Source: Prorocentrum cordatum (taxonomy: Eukaryota; Sar; Dinophyceae; Prorocentrales; Prorocentraceae). From it: 27,111 nucleotides of DNA. Below, piece by piece: positions 16,325 through 26,137 of this stretch (positions within the stretch are counted from its first letter, which is position 1; each line of letters opens with the position of its first letter). The notes beneath the pieces are model-generated. The model made no database searches, was not told the DNA's origin, and was given only the letters and a program-made list of their open reading frames with translations. Location of the stretch: contig CAUYUJ010016710.1 of NCBI GenBank assembly GCA_963575745.1, positions 105,001-132,111 on the forward strand. Direction: 5' to 3'. The translations under genes were made by a program, and so were the position numbers.

Positions 16325-18990
16325 ATGGAACTCTGCGCGTGTATTGCAAGAGCGCTAGGTTGAATAATCCAACGCGGCTAGCAGAATTAATTGGCGAATT
16401 TGCATTGCAAAATGGGGGACATCGTTTTGTTCAGCGAAACACGCGCGCCAGTGTGTATCTTGGACCTCGACAGCGGGCATCAGCTCTACACGCTTCTTGC
16501 TGACTGCCGATATGCAGGAGTCCTCGTTCTTGTTCACCGTCGCCACGTCCCTAACATGATGACTTTCTGGGTGTAAGCAGACAGAGCTATCGCGTTGAAT
16601 GTTGGAGATTTGGGGCGGCCATTTTTTTGTTGCAGCCTCATGCGGGATATGCAGTGGAAGAGTTTCACGCGGCAGTTGGCCAGATTTGCGCTGCAATGGC
16701 TGATATTTTTTTATATTCGGTGCTAAAATTAAATATTTTCGGAGACTTCAATACTCAGCTACACTACGGATCAAGAGGGAGATCTGTTGACGAATTGCTT
16801 GCCTCCTCTAGCTTGCAGGTGGGGAGCGAGTCCGACGAGCAAAACTTCGTGGACGCGTGGACGTTCAAAAGCGCTCTCGGGCGCAGGCGCCGGATCGATT
16901 TCATTTGCGTCAGCCACTGCCTTGAGGTGGTCAAGCGACCGGCGGTCGATGGCATCAGCTTGGGGTCTGTTTGTCGCGCAGTTTGGCCGTGCTCGAGATA
17001 TGGCTCAGTGACGCGCGCCCGAGGAGGCGCAAACGAATCGTGAGAGGATGGGCCCCGCGCGACTCCGAGATCGCGTTCCAATCAAGGTTGGGTCAAACGG
17101 TCCAGGAAATTCCTCCGCGTGCTCTGTTTTTTTCTGAGCGCGTTGTCCGGAAAGTCGCCGATAAATGTGGCAGCGGTCCCATCGTGGCAGGGGCTGACGC
17201 GTGCTGGAGCAATGCTGACTTTCGATCCCTGCTCGCGCGACGGCGTGCATATTCAGACGCGAATGTCCGCGAGCAGCGCTCCAAGCAGATCTGGGGCAGG
17301 CTTGCAAAGAGATTCGGCGGCGCAGGACTGATGGGGCCCGGCAGATCTTGGGGGAGCTCAAAAACTTCAATGAATTAGTAACACTTCTTTCCCGCGCGCA
17401 ACCGTCAACTCTATGGCGGAGCATCTGCAGCGAGGCCAGCAACGTGGGCTCGAGGGTGTACCTGAGTTCCGCGCGGGTGAACTGAAGCGCGCTCTCCGGG
17501 GGATGGCATGCTGGAAGTGCCGGGGCGAGCGCGGTCAGTGATCGAGATGGTCCAGTGCGCCTCCGACGCAGTCTTGCGGGTCTTGCAGTCCATTTTCGTC
17601 GGCGCGTTGCGGGCGGGCGCCGTCGACCCGAGCTGGCGCGACGCATAGGTCGTGGTGCCCCCTAAAAACAGGACGTCGGAGCCGGCCCGGCAAGTTGCGG
17701 CCCATCGAAATTTTGATTTCAACGTGCCAGATCTTTTCCAAGTTGGCGTGCGAGAGGCATCGGGGACGCATTGGGCGCGGCGGCCACTGGGCCAAGTCGG
17801 CTTCCGGAAACGGCGCTCAATCAGCGGTGCATTCGCTGCGCTCGAGATCACGCGCAGCAAGTGTATGGAGCGGAATTGCCCGCCTTGGTTCGCGAGCATT
17901 GTCCGGGGGAAAGCCTCGGGAGGAAGGTGGAATAGTGCGCCCAGCTTTGCTCGCAGCCTTGCGCGAACAAGGTTTGGGTCGATCGTGCGTGGCTCTGCTT
18001 GCGAGGCCGCGCAGCCGCCAGACGGGTCGAACGCAGAGGTCGCGGCTCTTCGGCGTCAACAGATGCGTCGAGCAGGGGGCGCCATCAGCCCCGTGCTGTT
18101 CGGCGCTGGCTTGGAGCTCGCGCTTTCGTGGGCTCGGCGTGGGCGGTGCTTCTGGTGAGGGGCTCGCCGACGTCCGATGCGCCGACGACTTTGCTGTCCA
18201 TGCTGCGCCCCGTGACGAGCTGTGCGAGATGATGGGGCCCCTGTGCGTTGAACTCTGCTGGGCTGGCCTGCGACTGCGTGCGTCGCAAGCGAAAATCTTG
18301 TCGACGAAGGTCCTTGCTGGGCCTGCGTGCGTCGAGTTCGGTAGCGACATGGTCGAAATCCTGATGGACAGCGATGCTCATGTCTATCGGGGAAGGAAGG
18401 TGCCGGGGTCCTTGCGGCAGCGTGCTGGCGCCGAATTGTCGCGCCGGTTCCAGGCTCCAGGCCGCTTGGGGCAAGGTCCACCAGCGGCGAAGCATCTTAA
18501 CAGACGAACAGGTTTCCATCAACCACCGCCTCGAGCTCTTCTGCTCCGTCGTAACTCCTCCGGTGCTGTTGAGTCTGCCCACGTCTGCCTTGGCGAAGCG
18601 CCAGATGGAGCAGCTGCGCGGTCTCCAGCGACGCATGCTGCGCTTGATTGTGTGCTGGGCGCGGTTTAATGGCGAGAGTTGGAGCACCGCGATGCGTGGA
18701 ATGAGTAACCGTCTCGCCAAGGCTCTCAGATCTTGCCCGGTTCGGAGCTGGCGAGTGTGGCTGGCCCACTTGCAACGCAGTTTCGCCGGTCAGCTGGGGG
18801 GGGCCTGACAGTGGGGCGCTCCGTCTATCGAGCTGGAAGCCTGCCGCCACCTCTGCCGGGGCAGGCCGTGGGCGAGGTCGTCCGGCATGTCGGTGGGGCG
18901 ACGGTTTGCATATGTAGTCGCTCGCTCAGTTTGGCGAACCGCGGTGCGTCGCCGTTCTGGGCCGAAAGAAATGGCGTGCGCAGGCCGAGG
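16325..18990 (+). pseudogene. Non-LTR retrotransposon EEP endonuclease / reverse transcriptase remnant
   Basis: Pieces of one polyprotein lie in order but in different frames. The endonuclease-exonuclease-phosphatase part shows LAELIGEFAL near 16375, YAGVLVLVHRRHV near 16510-16548, GDFNTQLHYGSRGRSVDE near 16741-16794 and GRRRRIDFICVSHCLEV near 16879-16930, where GDFN and RIDF are typical of the family. A basic linker (RRRKRIVRGWAPRDSE) follows. RT fingers are visible as LGQVGFRKRRSISGAFAALE near 17790-17848, the strand before motif B as FGVNRCVEQG near 18049, motif B as ISPVLFGAGLELAL near 18085, and motif C as CADDFAVHA at 18178. The thumb follows as VSINHRLELFCSVVTPPVLL and LRGLQRRMLRLIVCW in a third frame to about 18808. 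A diverged C-terminal extension may reach 18990. At least four frame changes plus stops make it inactive. The first residue of the usual YADD box is Cys. Confidence 0.8.
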
Positions 18991-19690
18991 GCTATGCGCG
19001 ATATTTCTGAGTCCAATGATGCGTGCAAATTTTCCGTCGCCCAGGTAAATTCATAGGTTTCTGCCCGCGTCCGCTTGCGGACCGATTCGATGCGACCAAG
19101 CCTTGCTTGCTTGCGGCATGTGTAGTTGATCTTTCCAGCGCCTGTGCCCTTCAATGTAAAATATGCAGCTCTGCCTGTGTTTGTAACCAATCATCGCTGC
19201 GAATAACACCCGGGGGATAATGCAGTTCGGGTTCCCAGAAGGATGCAAAACGGTTTGTCCCGGCAAGTCGTGCGTGGAATGTGTGACGACGACGACGACG
19301 ACGAGGGTGTTTTCTTCGGGCAGGCGCGGCCTAGGGCCTAGAGGTCGTCCGCAGTCTTTCTCGATTGAGGCCTCGCAGCTTGCCCGTTCAAAAATCTGGG
19401 CCACACGTTCGTGACTGGGGCAGTTGTAACGGGGAGAATCCCCCAGCCCTGCCACACGTTCGTGATGATGTTGCTATTCAACAAAAGATTCGAAACCTTC
19501 CTCGCGATAGTGGCGTTCTGCCTTGCCGCCCCTCTCCCCCGACCAACTCTGTCTTGGCTGGAGAAGCTCAACTCTCAGGGGTCAAAATGGGAGATGTTTT
19601 TTTTGTCGGGAGTATTCGGTTATCTGCATCAAACTGATCCACTTCGATGGATCCCACAATGCGGAGGCCGTAAGGCTGGCGCCGCCGACC
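18991..19690. other. Possible 3' region of the retroelement; no clear gene
   Basis: No RT-related residues are seen. A short CGA run lies at 19285-19305. The phrase GCCACACGTTCGTGA occurs twice (about 19400 and 19449). A frame from ATG 19464 reads MLLFNKRFETFLAIVAF and then PTLSWLEKLNSQGSKWEMFF, which looks protein-like but runs into a CGA/arginine-rich tract and has no recognised family. I do not call it. Confidence 0.35.
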
Positions 19691-20045
19691 CTGAAGAGGG
19701 ACGACGAACACGACGACGACGACGACCGCCACGACGACGACGACGTTCGCGAGTCCTCGTGTGGGCTCTTGTGGGCCCCGGTGGCTTCGGGAACCCCCAG
19801 AGGCCCCAGTTGGGACCGGCCCCAGCGACCCCTTCCCAGGACCGTCCCCTTCCGGCTGGGATTTGATCAAAGGTTCTCTTTCGTTTCGATTGGTGTTCCC
19901 CCTCTTGCGGCCTCTTGGGGCTGCTGGGAGGCCTTTTGGGCCGTCTGGGGCCATCTTGAGCGTGGGACCGATCATTCGGCGACTCGGGGCCCTCTTGGAT
20001 CGTGTTCGGGGCCTCCCGGGGCCCTTTTGGCCAGTGTTCGGCATG
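19691..20045. repeat. CGA run followed by CTTGGGG/GGCCCC-rich words
   Basis: A CGACGA microsatellite lies at about 19700-19745. From 19770 the sequence is built of degenerate 12-15-bp phrases such as GGCCTCTTGGGG and GGCCTTTTGGGCC, related to 20650-20880. No coding claim is made. Confidence 0.6.
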
Positions 20046-20047
20046 TC

Positions 20048-20637
20048 GTTTGTATGCCTGTAGTGGCAGAAAGGTACCATGTGATGCATGCTGTCTTTAT
20101 GCTTCAAGTAGTACCAGTCATGTACTACTAAAGGCATGTTGTCTAGATGCCTCAAGTGGTACCAGACGAGTAGCATGTGAGGCATGCCGCCAGTATGCCT
20201 CAAGTGTGTTCGGTCCTGTGCCATTCGAGGTATATCGACTGTATGCCTCAAGTGGTACCGGCCAAGTACCTCTTGACTCATATCCTCTGTGTGCGTGAAA
20301 TAGTACCAGAAAATACCACTTGAGGCATGCCGTCTGTATGCCTCAAGTGGTACAAGTCATGTACCATTAAAAGCATGTCGCCTGTATGCATGTCGTCGAT
20401 GTGTTTCGAGCGGTGCCAGGCATGTACCACTTGGCATATCGTCTGCATGCCTCAGGTGGTATCGACCAAGTACCACCAGAAACCTGCCGTCTGTATGCTT
20501 TCAGTGGTGCCAGTCATGTGCCACTCTAGGCACGTCGTTCGCATGCCTCCAATGGTGCCAGACAGATACCACTAGACCCATCTTGCCTGTATGCTCCAAA
20601 CGGTACCAAGCAAGTTCCACTTGAAGCATATCGTTTG
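20048..20637. repeat. Array of ~12 hairpin-forming 48-bp units
   Basis: Each unit approximates ATGCCTCAAGTGGTACC, a 4-6-base centre, GTACCACTTGAGGCAT and a GTCGTCTGT linker. The left and right halves are reverse complements, so every unit is an imperfect palindrome with a stem of about 14-16 bp. Left arms start near 20052, 20098, 20146, 20194, 20242, 20290, 20335, 20405, 20444, 20490, 20540 and 20588. The step is 46-49 bp except for one ~60-bp unit around 20383-20443. Individual units have diverged, and both arms often remain partly complementary. Confidence 0.85.
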
Positions 20638-20649
20638 GGTTGTAGGTCA

Positions 20650-20880
20650 GAGTCTCCAGGGATGCTTCTTGAGGTCTCTTCGGAACGCTCTCTGGGGCCT
20701 CTCGGCGGCAGTTTGCGGCCTCCTGGGAGCCTCTTGGGTGCCTCTTGGGAGCCCCTTGGACGCCTCTCGAGCCATCCTCGCGGCCTCTTGGGGACCCCTT
20801 GGGCCCTCGTTGAAGCCTCTGGGGCAGCCTTGGGGCGACCCTGGGAGCCTCTTGTGCCGTCTTGGAGCGTCGGGAAGCCG
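20650..20880. repeat. GCCTCTTGGG tandem phrase repeat
   Basis: Degenerate repeats of about 15 bp, such as GCCTCTTGGGAGCCCCTTGG, directly follow the hairpin array. Minus-strand frames read proline/arginine/glutamine-rich and come from the repeat. Confidence 0.7.
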
Positions 20881-21098
20881 AAAAAGCGATAACTCGAAAG
20901 TCATTCAACAATTCTGCAGTTTGCAGTGCCCCAACTGCAGCAACCACAACCGCAGCAAGCACCGTGCGCGGTCTGCGGCATCAAGCGCTCGTACGTTTCG
21001 GTGGCCAAAGGCGACGGGATCGTCGCCCCCAATACCACCAATCCAGTTCGCGCCCAACTCGTGCTGTGCCCGAAGCTCCGGAGGCCCCCACTGCGACT

Positions 21099-21707
21099 AT
21101 GCCTGCCTCCCCGTCTTCTCCTGCTGACACCCGGAGCGCCAAGGCGAGCGTCCAATCCCTCGAGGCGGCCCTGAAGGCCTTGCCAGATGGACTGGCCCTT
21201 GCTGCATCAGAGGCGGCTCTTCGGGCCAACAACGACATGCAGAAGAACGCCATCCGCAAGTCCAGGCCGCCCAGGGCGCGGTTGGACGAGGTCCGCGCTG
21301 CCGTGGCCCGCGCGCCGGTTCGCCGTGCCGAGGCTGCCGAGGCCCTCGAGCTCGCCCAGGCCGCCATGGTGGCTTCGGACACGGAGATCGCCAGCTGCCC
21401 GGCCATCGCCGAGGAGCTGGAAAGGCACATCGCGTCTGCAAGCGACATGGGCGAGGAGCCCGCGGACGTCGATCCGCAGGCGACGCTCGTCGTCGTTACC
21501 TCCAATTTCCACCACCTGATTGAGTCGCTGAGGGCCGACATGCGCGTCAGCCCGCTGCACACCAGCGCAGCCGATTCGCATGTGCAAGCCGTGATCCAAG
21601 GCCGACCATCGATCTGGCGGTCTCTGCCCGTCCTCGGCGCCCGGTTGGCAAGCAGCCTCACCCGGATGCTTCCTCTCCCGAGTCTGGTCCTACAGCGGTG
21701 TTCCTGA
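21099..21707 (+). pseudogene. Retroelement ORF1-like coiled-coil fragment
   Basis: This open frame of 202 residues runs from the ATG at 21099 to TGA 21707. The frame is also open upstream to 20862, but without an ATG. Residues of about 15-120 are heptad-rich and alanine/glutamate-rich: ASVQSLEAALKALPDGLALA, RPPRARLDEVRAAVARAPVR, RRAEAAEALELAQAAMVASD, IAEELERHIA. From memory this style is common in first ORFs of dinoflagellate LINE-like elements. Cysteine pairs occur upstream in other frames (CSLQCPNC near 20922), hinting at a shifted zinc-finger region. The continuation into an endonuclease is missing; a foldback element begins 20 bp after the stop. A host coiled-coil gene is the alternative. 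Confidence 0.45.
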
Positions 21708-21727
21708 GCCACAGCACCAAGAATTTA

Positions 21728-21932
21728 GACGCCCGAAATGGGCACGGAAAGAATGGGTACAATGCCCACCAACAAGTGTTGTCCCAAACCAGCAGCGGCC
21801 GTTGTTGGGCAGGCGGCCTCCTGTCTCGAATGGGCACAGGCCGCGGCGGCGTGGACAGCGAATCCTGTTCAAGATGAACAGGAGCTGCTGTTGGGCATTG
21901 TACTCATTCTTTCCGTACCCATTTCGGGCGTC
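21728..21932. mobile_element. Foldback / MITE-like element FB1
   Basis: The 41-bp arms at 21728-21768 and 21892-21932 are inverted copies with two mismatches and no indels. Each starts GACGCCCGAAATGGG and includes ACGGAAAGAATG and GTACAATGCCCA. The inner 123 bp contain a second small hairpin, CCTGTTC-AAGAT-GAACAGG, at about 21864-21882. No transposase frame is present. The flanking bases show no obvious target-site duplication, so the class is open. Confidence 0.75.
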
Positions 21933-22299
21933 CAAAGAGGAGGCCCCTGTCGCGAAAATCCACGCTGTGCGGCCACGGGTGCGCACGACGGGCTGCTGCT
22001 CCGACCCTGTGCCGAAGCGCGGGAGAAGCTCGAGCCAAGGGACAGCAGGACTCGGTCGCCCGTGGGGCAGGCCACCGCGGCCGGGCGTCTCGATGGAAGT
22101 CTGCCTCTGGGAGCGTCCACGCGCTGCAGCCCCGGGAAGGTGCCATGGCAGCTGCTCGCGGTACTTTCCCCCTCCAGCTTGGCAAGGTCCAGGTGCTCGA
22201 GGTCGCTTGCAACCTTCGTCATGCTTCCCCAATCGAAGCTTGCCTCTCTAGGGGTCCTAGCGGATTCGAATGGTTAGGTGAGGTTTGTCTCCGATTTCC
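21933..22299. other. Spacer with weak minus-strand frame
   Basis: A minus-strand frame from ATG 22222 (MTKVASDLEHLDLAKLEGE) runs leftwards through this stretch and on into foldback FB1, where it becomes a read-through of the inverted arm. The N-terminal residues look helical, but nothing is recognised and no gene is called. Confidence 0.3.
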
Positions 22300-22424
22300 G
22301 CGGCCCGCCTGGGTGCCCGGGTGTCTGGGTGCCCAGGTGCCCGGGTGCCCAGGTGCCCGGGTGCCCGGGTGCCCAGGTGCCCGGGTGCCTGGGTGCCCAG
22401 GTGCCCGGGTGCCCGGGTGCTTTA
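22300..22424. repeat. GGTGCCC(A/G) octamer repeat
   Basis: About fourteen eight-base units alternate between GGTGCCCG and GGTGCCCA types, giving partly higher-order 16- and 24-bp steps. The repeat passes directly into the TATAGCCC octamer array. Confidence 0.9.
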
Positions 22425-23092
22425 TAGCCCTATAGCCCTATAGCCCTGTGGCCCTTTAGCCCTACAGCCCTATCGCCCTAGAACCCTAGAGCCCTATAGC
22501 CCCGTAGACCTATAGCCCTATAGCCCAATAGCCCTATAGCCTTATAGTCTTATAGCCTTATGGCCCTATAGCCCTATCGCCCTATCGCCCTATAGCCCTG
22601 TAGCCCTATAGACCTATAGCCTTATCGCCCTTTAGCCCTATAGACCTATAGCCCTATAGACCTATAGCCCTATCGCCCTATAGCCCTAGATTTCTATAGC
22701 CCTATAGCCCTATAGCCCTATATCCCTATAGCCCTATAGCCCTACAGCCATATAGCTCTATATGCCTATGCTCCTATAGCCCCATAGCCCCGTAGCCCTA
22801 TATCCCCTTAGCAGTATAACCCTATGGTCCGATAGCTCTATAGCCCCATAGCCCCATGGACTCATAACCCTATGGCCCTAATTATAGCCTAGCCATAGGC
22901 CCTAAAGCCCCATAGCGCCATAACACTATAGCCCTAAACCCCCTTAGCCTTATGGCCCTATAGCCCTATTGCCCCGCTATAGCCCTACAGACCTGTAGCC
23001 CTATTGCCCTATAGCCCAATAGTTCCACGGCCCCATAGCCCCATAGCCCCATCGCCCTATAGCCCCATAGCCCCATAGCCCTATAGCCCTAA
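22425..23092. repeat. TATAGCCC octamer array
   Basis: Around 80 degenerate copies of the octamer TATAGCCC occur, with variants such as CATAGCCC, TATCGCCC, TATAGACC and CCTAAAGCC. Stop codons are dense in all frames. The unit resembles a lengthened plant-type telomere unit (CCCTAAA), but it is longer, interstitial and degenerate. Confidence 0.95.
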
Positions 23093-24440
23093 AAAGACTT
23101 TTATTTGGGTTTTTCTGGTTTCATGATGTTTTGGTGCGTGCAAGAGGACCGTGCATCGACGTCATGTGTCCTCGACGGTGTACGCTACGCCAGATACGTA
23201 GAAAGTGCTGACCCTGCTGGCGAATGCGGCTGCCAGGTGTGAATAGCTACCCGGCTTCGTTTTCATCTTATTGTTGTTCGCCATGCTTCGCCTGGAATGT
23301 CTATTGTGCTTGCGTGTTCGCGTGAACTTCAGCCCGTCCTCCTCTTTTTGTGTGGGCGCCCTGCGGTTGCGAGCCCCGCTGGCATCAAAGATGTGCTTGG
23401 GACTCTCGTAATCAACGCGTTCGTGATCTCCGACGGTTTCCAAAGCATTTCCGAGTTTCCAGCGTTAATGGCAATGGCCGTGTCCTGACCTGCGGTTCCT
23501 ACCTTGGCACTTGCGAGCCCGAGCTATTCGCTGATAGTGCGTGCCTGTATCTAGGCCACTCGCCGCGCGCTTCATGTTTGCCACAAGCGCAATTTACAAT
23601 GCAGGCGTTCGAAGCATGGGCGTACTGCTCGGATATATTGTTCTCCTCTTGGACTTGACGACGGCAGTTTGCCGAGCAATTCTCCTGTTGTGCCCGACGT
23701 TGTCTTCTCTTGCGTTCCCACCGAGGACCGCCGGCTCGCTGTGGCCGAGCTAGCTGGTCACTTTTTTCGGACGCGCCTCCGCCCCAGCCCAGGCTGAAGC
23801 ACGTCGTCCACGAATCAATAACGCTGGATGCAGCGAGCCCGTTCGCTGCCAAGCTTTCAGCGACGCTGCGTGGCGGTTCAGCCCGTCCGATGGGCAGCGC
23901 CCTGGGACATTCGCGGCCGGGCTTAAGAAGCACCTTTTCCGCGTTGCCTTGTCCTCGTTCGATGCATCGGAAGATGCTCCGCGAAATCCTTAGATTTCAA
24001 AGGGTGCTTGGCCCGTCGCGCGCTCACTTGTCCCTCTTCGCCGCGTCGCTAGTGATGCTCGACGCTCTGCCCTTGCAGCATTTTTTCGCGCGTGGTTATG
24101 CGCACGGGCTGGTCAAGTTCATCTGGAGTTCTTTTCTTCTGACGATCGTTGTACCCCACGAGCTGCACTCTCGGGTCGGAGGGCCGCGTGCCGCCTACAT
24201 CCCTTCGCGCGTGATTGCTGCCTTCTTCGCCTCCCCACGTCGTCTTGGAGTGTGCTATTGCTGCCGACCGTGCCGCACTTGTGTTCCTCCAAGACTGCTG
24301 AGGCTCGTTCGGCAGTTCTCCACGGCGATATTCGGACATCATATTCTATTCGAGCTTTGAGCGGGTGCTTCACTTCCGAGCAGCCGCAGCACGCGCAACA
24401 GCTCGACGGCACCCTGTCAAGCACAGAAGATGAACGTCAA
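23093..24440. other. Unannotated stretch, possibly degraded retroelement 5' part
   Basis: Open frames of 60-216 codons occur on both strands with no recognised motif. The largest plus-strand frame (23710-24360) reads KMLREILRFQRVLG and SLFAASLVMLDALPLQHFF, which could be a membrane-like or frame-shifted segment. Since an RT remnant follows at 24444, this may be its decayed endonuclease region, but no GDFN- or RIDF-type motif is visible, so this stays an inference. Confidence 0.3.
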
Positions 24441-24443
24441 TAG

Positions 24444-24873
24444 CGGTGGATCGAATACTATACCGATGTGTTCAAAGGGCTTCCTATGACCCTCGATCGT
24501 CTTCGCAGTATCACTCTTGAGCCCCCGCGCGACGACTTCAGCGTCCATGGTTTCCATTCTCGTGTGGGGGAGTCTCTGGGGCGTCAGAAATCGAAACGCG
24601 GCGTCGGCTGCGATGGGCTCGCAGCCGAAGTCCTTCGGGCTGGTGGCGGCGCCGTATCTCGACGCGGCGCCGACTTCGCGTGTCACGTGGTTGTCACCTT
24701 CATTGATTAGTGCAAAACTTCTACAACTGTGCGCTTTTGTCCTCCAAGCGGAACTGTCCAAGGCCTTCGATACAAGGCTCAGTTGGGCATTCCGGAGGAT
24801 AGTGATGACCTCAGTGGGTACTTCTAGATTTCAGTCGGGCCTGTCCCTCTACAGGGGGAACATTCAGAAATAG
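24444..24873 (+). pseudogene. Second reverse transcriptase remnant, internally deleted
   Basis: One frame (24444-24710) reads RWIEYYTDVFKG, LRSITLEPPRDDFS and KSKRGVGCDGLAAEVLRAGG, followed by a stop. The GxDGxxAEVL phrase is typical of the region just before the fingers of non-LTR reverse transcriptases. About 25 bases later, in another frame, ELSKAFDTRLSWAFRRI appears; SKAFD is RT motif A. The fingers between them (normally over 60 residues) are missing, and no motif B or C follows before 24900. It is a dead fragment, independent of the copy at 16325-18990. Confidence 0.65.
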
Positions 24874-24889
24874 TCAAAACATAGTCTGG

Positions 24890-25335
24890 GGACTATTCTG
24901 TGAGTGTCTTTATTTTTCGTCGAAAATCCCCCTGTAGGATGACACGCCCGACTTAAGACTACGGGGGGGTGGATATCATGGCGTGGGCCATGATATTTCC
25001 CCAGATCTCAGGGCGCCTCTTCTTATTCCATTGCGTCCCTGGCCCCCCCCGCTGGGCCGCGCACGTGCCGCCGGTCACGATCTGCACCCCCCCTTTTTTT
25101 AGTGTTTTCATTTTTCGTCCAAAATCCGCTGGTAGGAGTGCCTGGCGCAGTTGGCTCCTGGGTGGAATCGACAAGGGCGGGCGAAATGCGCACCGCTGGA
25201 CCAGAGAGCTGAAGCCGCACGTCTGTGAGATGAAACTCCCTCTGGCCTGCGAGCCGGAGCCCCTGACCCAGACCGAGGGGAAAACGAACCTGCGATCGTC
25301 CCTCCTCCGGTAGGAGGACATGCCCGACTTGGTTC
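24890..25335 (+). repeat. Three diverged direct copies of a short repeat
   Basis: ATTTTTCGTC(G/C)AAAATCC followed by a CTGTAGGATG/CTGGTAGGAGTG phrase occurs at about 24910-24943 and 25110-25142. The last phrase recurs as GGTAGGAGGACATGCCCGACTT near 25308, matching the GATGACACGCCCGACTT at about 24938. The stretches between are unique. A CTACAGGGGGA / TCCCCCTGTAG inverted pair lies at about 24851 and 24927. Confidence 0.6.
24973..24996. repeat. Perfect 24-bp hairpin
   Basis: ATATCATGGC, a GTGG loop and GCCATGATAT form a perfect 10-bp stem. It stands between two of the short direct repeats. Its role is unknown. Confidence 0.85.
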
Positions 25336-25344
25336 TGGGCGACG

Positions 25345-25580
25345 CCAAAGGGGGTCCAGCTGCAAGGGGGTGGTGCAATAGATTCGGGGCAATTGTATTG
25401 CAAACGTATTGCGCTGGAGAATTGTATTGCATCGTACTGCAACTAATGTATTGCACGCAACAATCCAGCAATACATGTTGCGCCCCGGAATGTACTGCAC
25501 GCCCCAAACGTACTGCAACCCCACAGATCTATTGCACCAAATCTATTGCACCACCCCCTTGTCGCTGGACCCCCTTTTGG
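25345..25580. mobile_element. Foldback / MITE-like element FB2 with TATTGCA-rich loop
   Basis: The arms 25345-25384 and 25540-25580 are inverted copies. CCAAAGGGGGTCCAGC is followed by AAGGGGGTGGTGCAATAGAT on both, with one indel and a two-base change. The ~155-bp loop repeats (T/C)(A/G)(T/C)TGCA words such as GTATTGCA and GTACTGCA every 12-20 bases. There is no protein frame of note and no clear target-site duplication. Confidence 0.75.
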
Positions 25581-25584
25581 GTCA

Positions 25585-25797
25585 ACCTGATTGATTCTAG
25601 ATCCAGCTTCGGGGGACACAGGGCATCTTGGCTCATGGCGTGCGCCTCCGCCCGCGGCCCGCCGACGCGGAGCAGCGCGGGCCCGCCCGCCCGCCGAGGC
25701 GTCGGGCGCGCCCCGGCGAGGGCCGCCGCGCCCGGGCGCCGCGCTCGGCCGCGAGGCGCGACCCGGGCGCCGCCGTCGGCGTGAGCCTCTGCGTCAA
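25585..25797. other. Very GC-rich spacer
   Basis: CG-rich sequence (CGCCCGCCGAGGCG type) keeps several frames open, giving alanine/arginine/proline-rich translations that are not credible proteins. Its right end (25766-25797) is a 32-bp direct repeat of 26469-26500. Confidence 0.5.
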
Positions 25798-25816
25798 TAG
25801 GGGGCCACATGCGTTC

Positions 25817-26034
25817 GATGCTCGTTTCGGGGACCTTCCTGGAGCCCACCTAATGGATCTGTTCGACCCCAGTTCGACTCAAGTTCGACTCAAGTTCGAC
25901 TCAGGTTCGACCCAGGTTCGACTCAGGTTCGACCCAGGTTCGACTCAGGGTCGACCCAAATCGACTGACGTTCGACGCAGCTTCGACGCACGAGTGGAGC
26001 GAGTGGCTCCAGGAAGGTCCCCAGAACGAGCATC
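25817..26034. mobile_element. Foldback FB3 with TTCGACTCA-repeat loop
   Basis: The arms 25817-25846 and 26005-26034 pair over 30 bp with two mismatches (GATGCTCGTT, then GGGGACCTTCCTGGAGCC). The loop contains about ten direct repeats of 11-12 bases of the type TTCGACTCAGG / TTCGACCCAGG between 25862 and 25990. Confidence 0.8.
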
Positions 26035-26098
26035 TAACATGCGAACCCTACCCCTGCCCTCCCCCTGCCAACGCCTGGTTTTGAACCTCATTTGGGTG

Positions 26099-26137
<39 letters not shown>
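26099..26137. repeat. (CTG)n microsatellite
   Basis: About twelve uninterrupted CTG units encode poly-Leu or poly-Ala depending on frame. Confidence 0.95.

Noticed and set aside
25615-25640. Relict dinoflagellate spliced-leader sequence
   Set aside because: TTGGCTCA near 25629 matches only the end of the known spliced leader; the upstream part does not fit.
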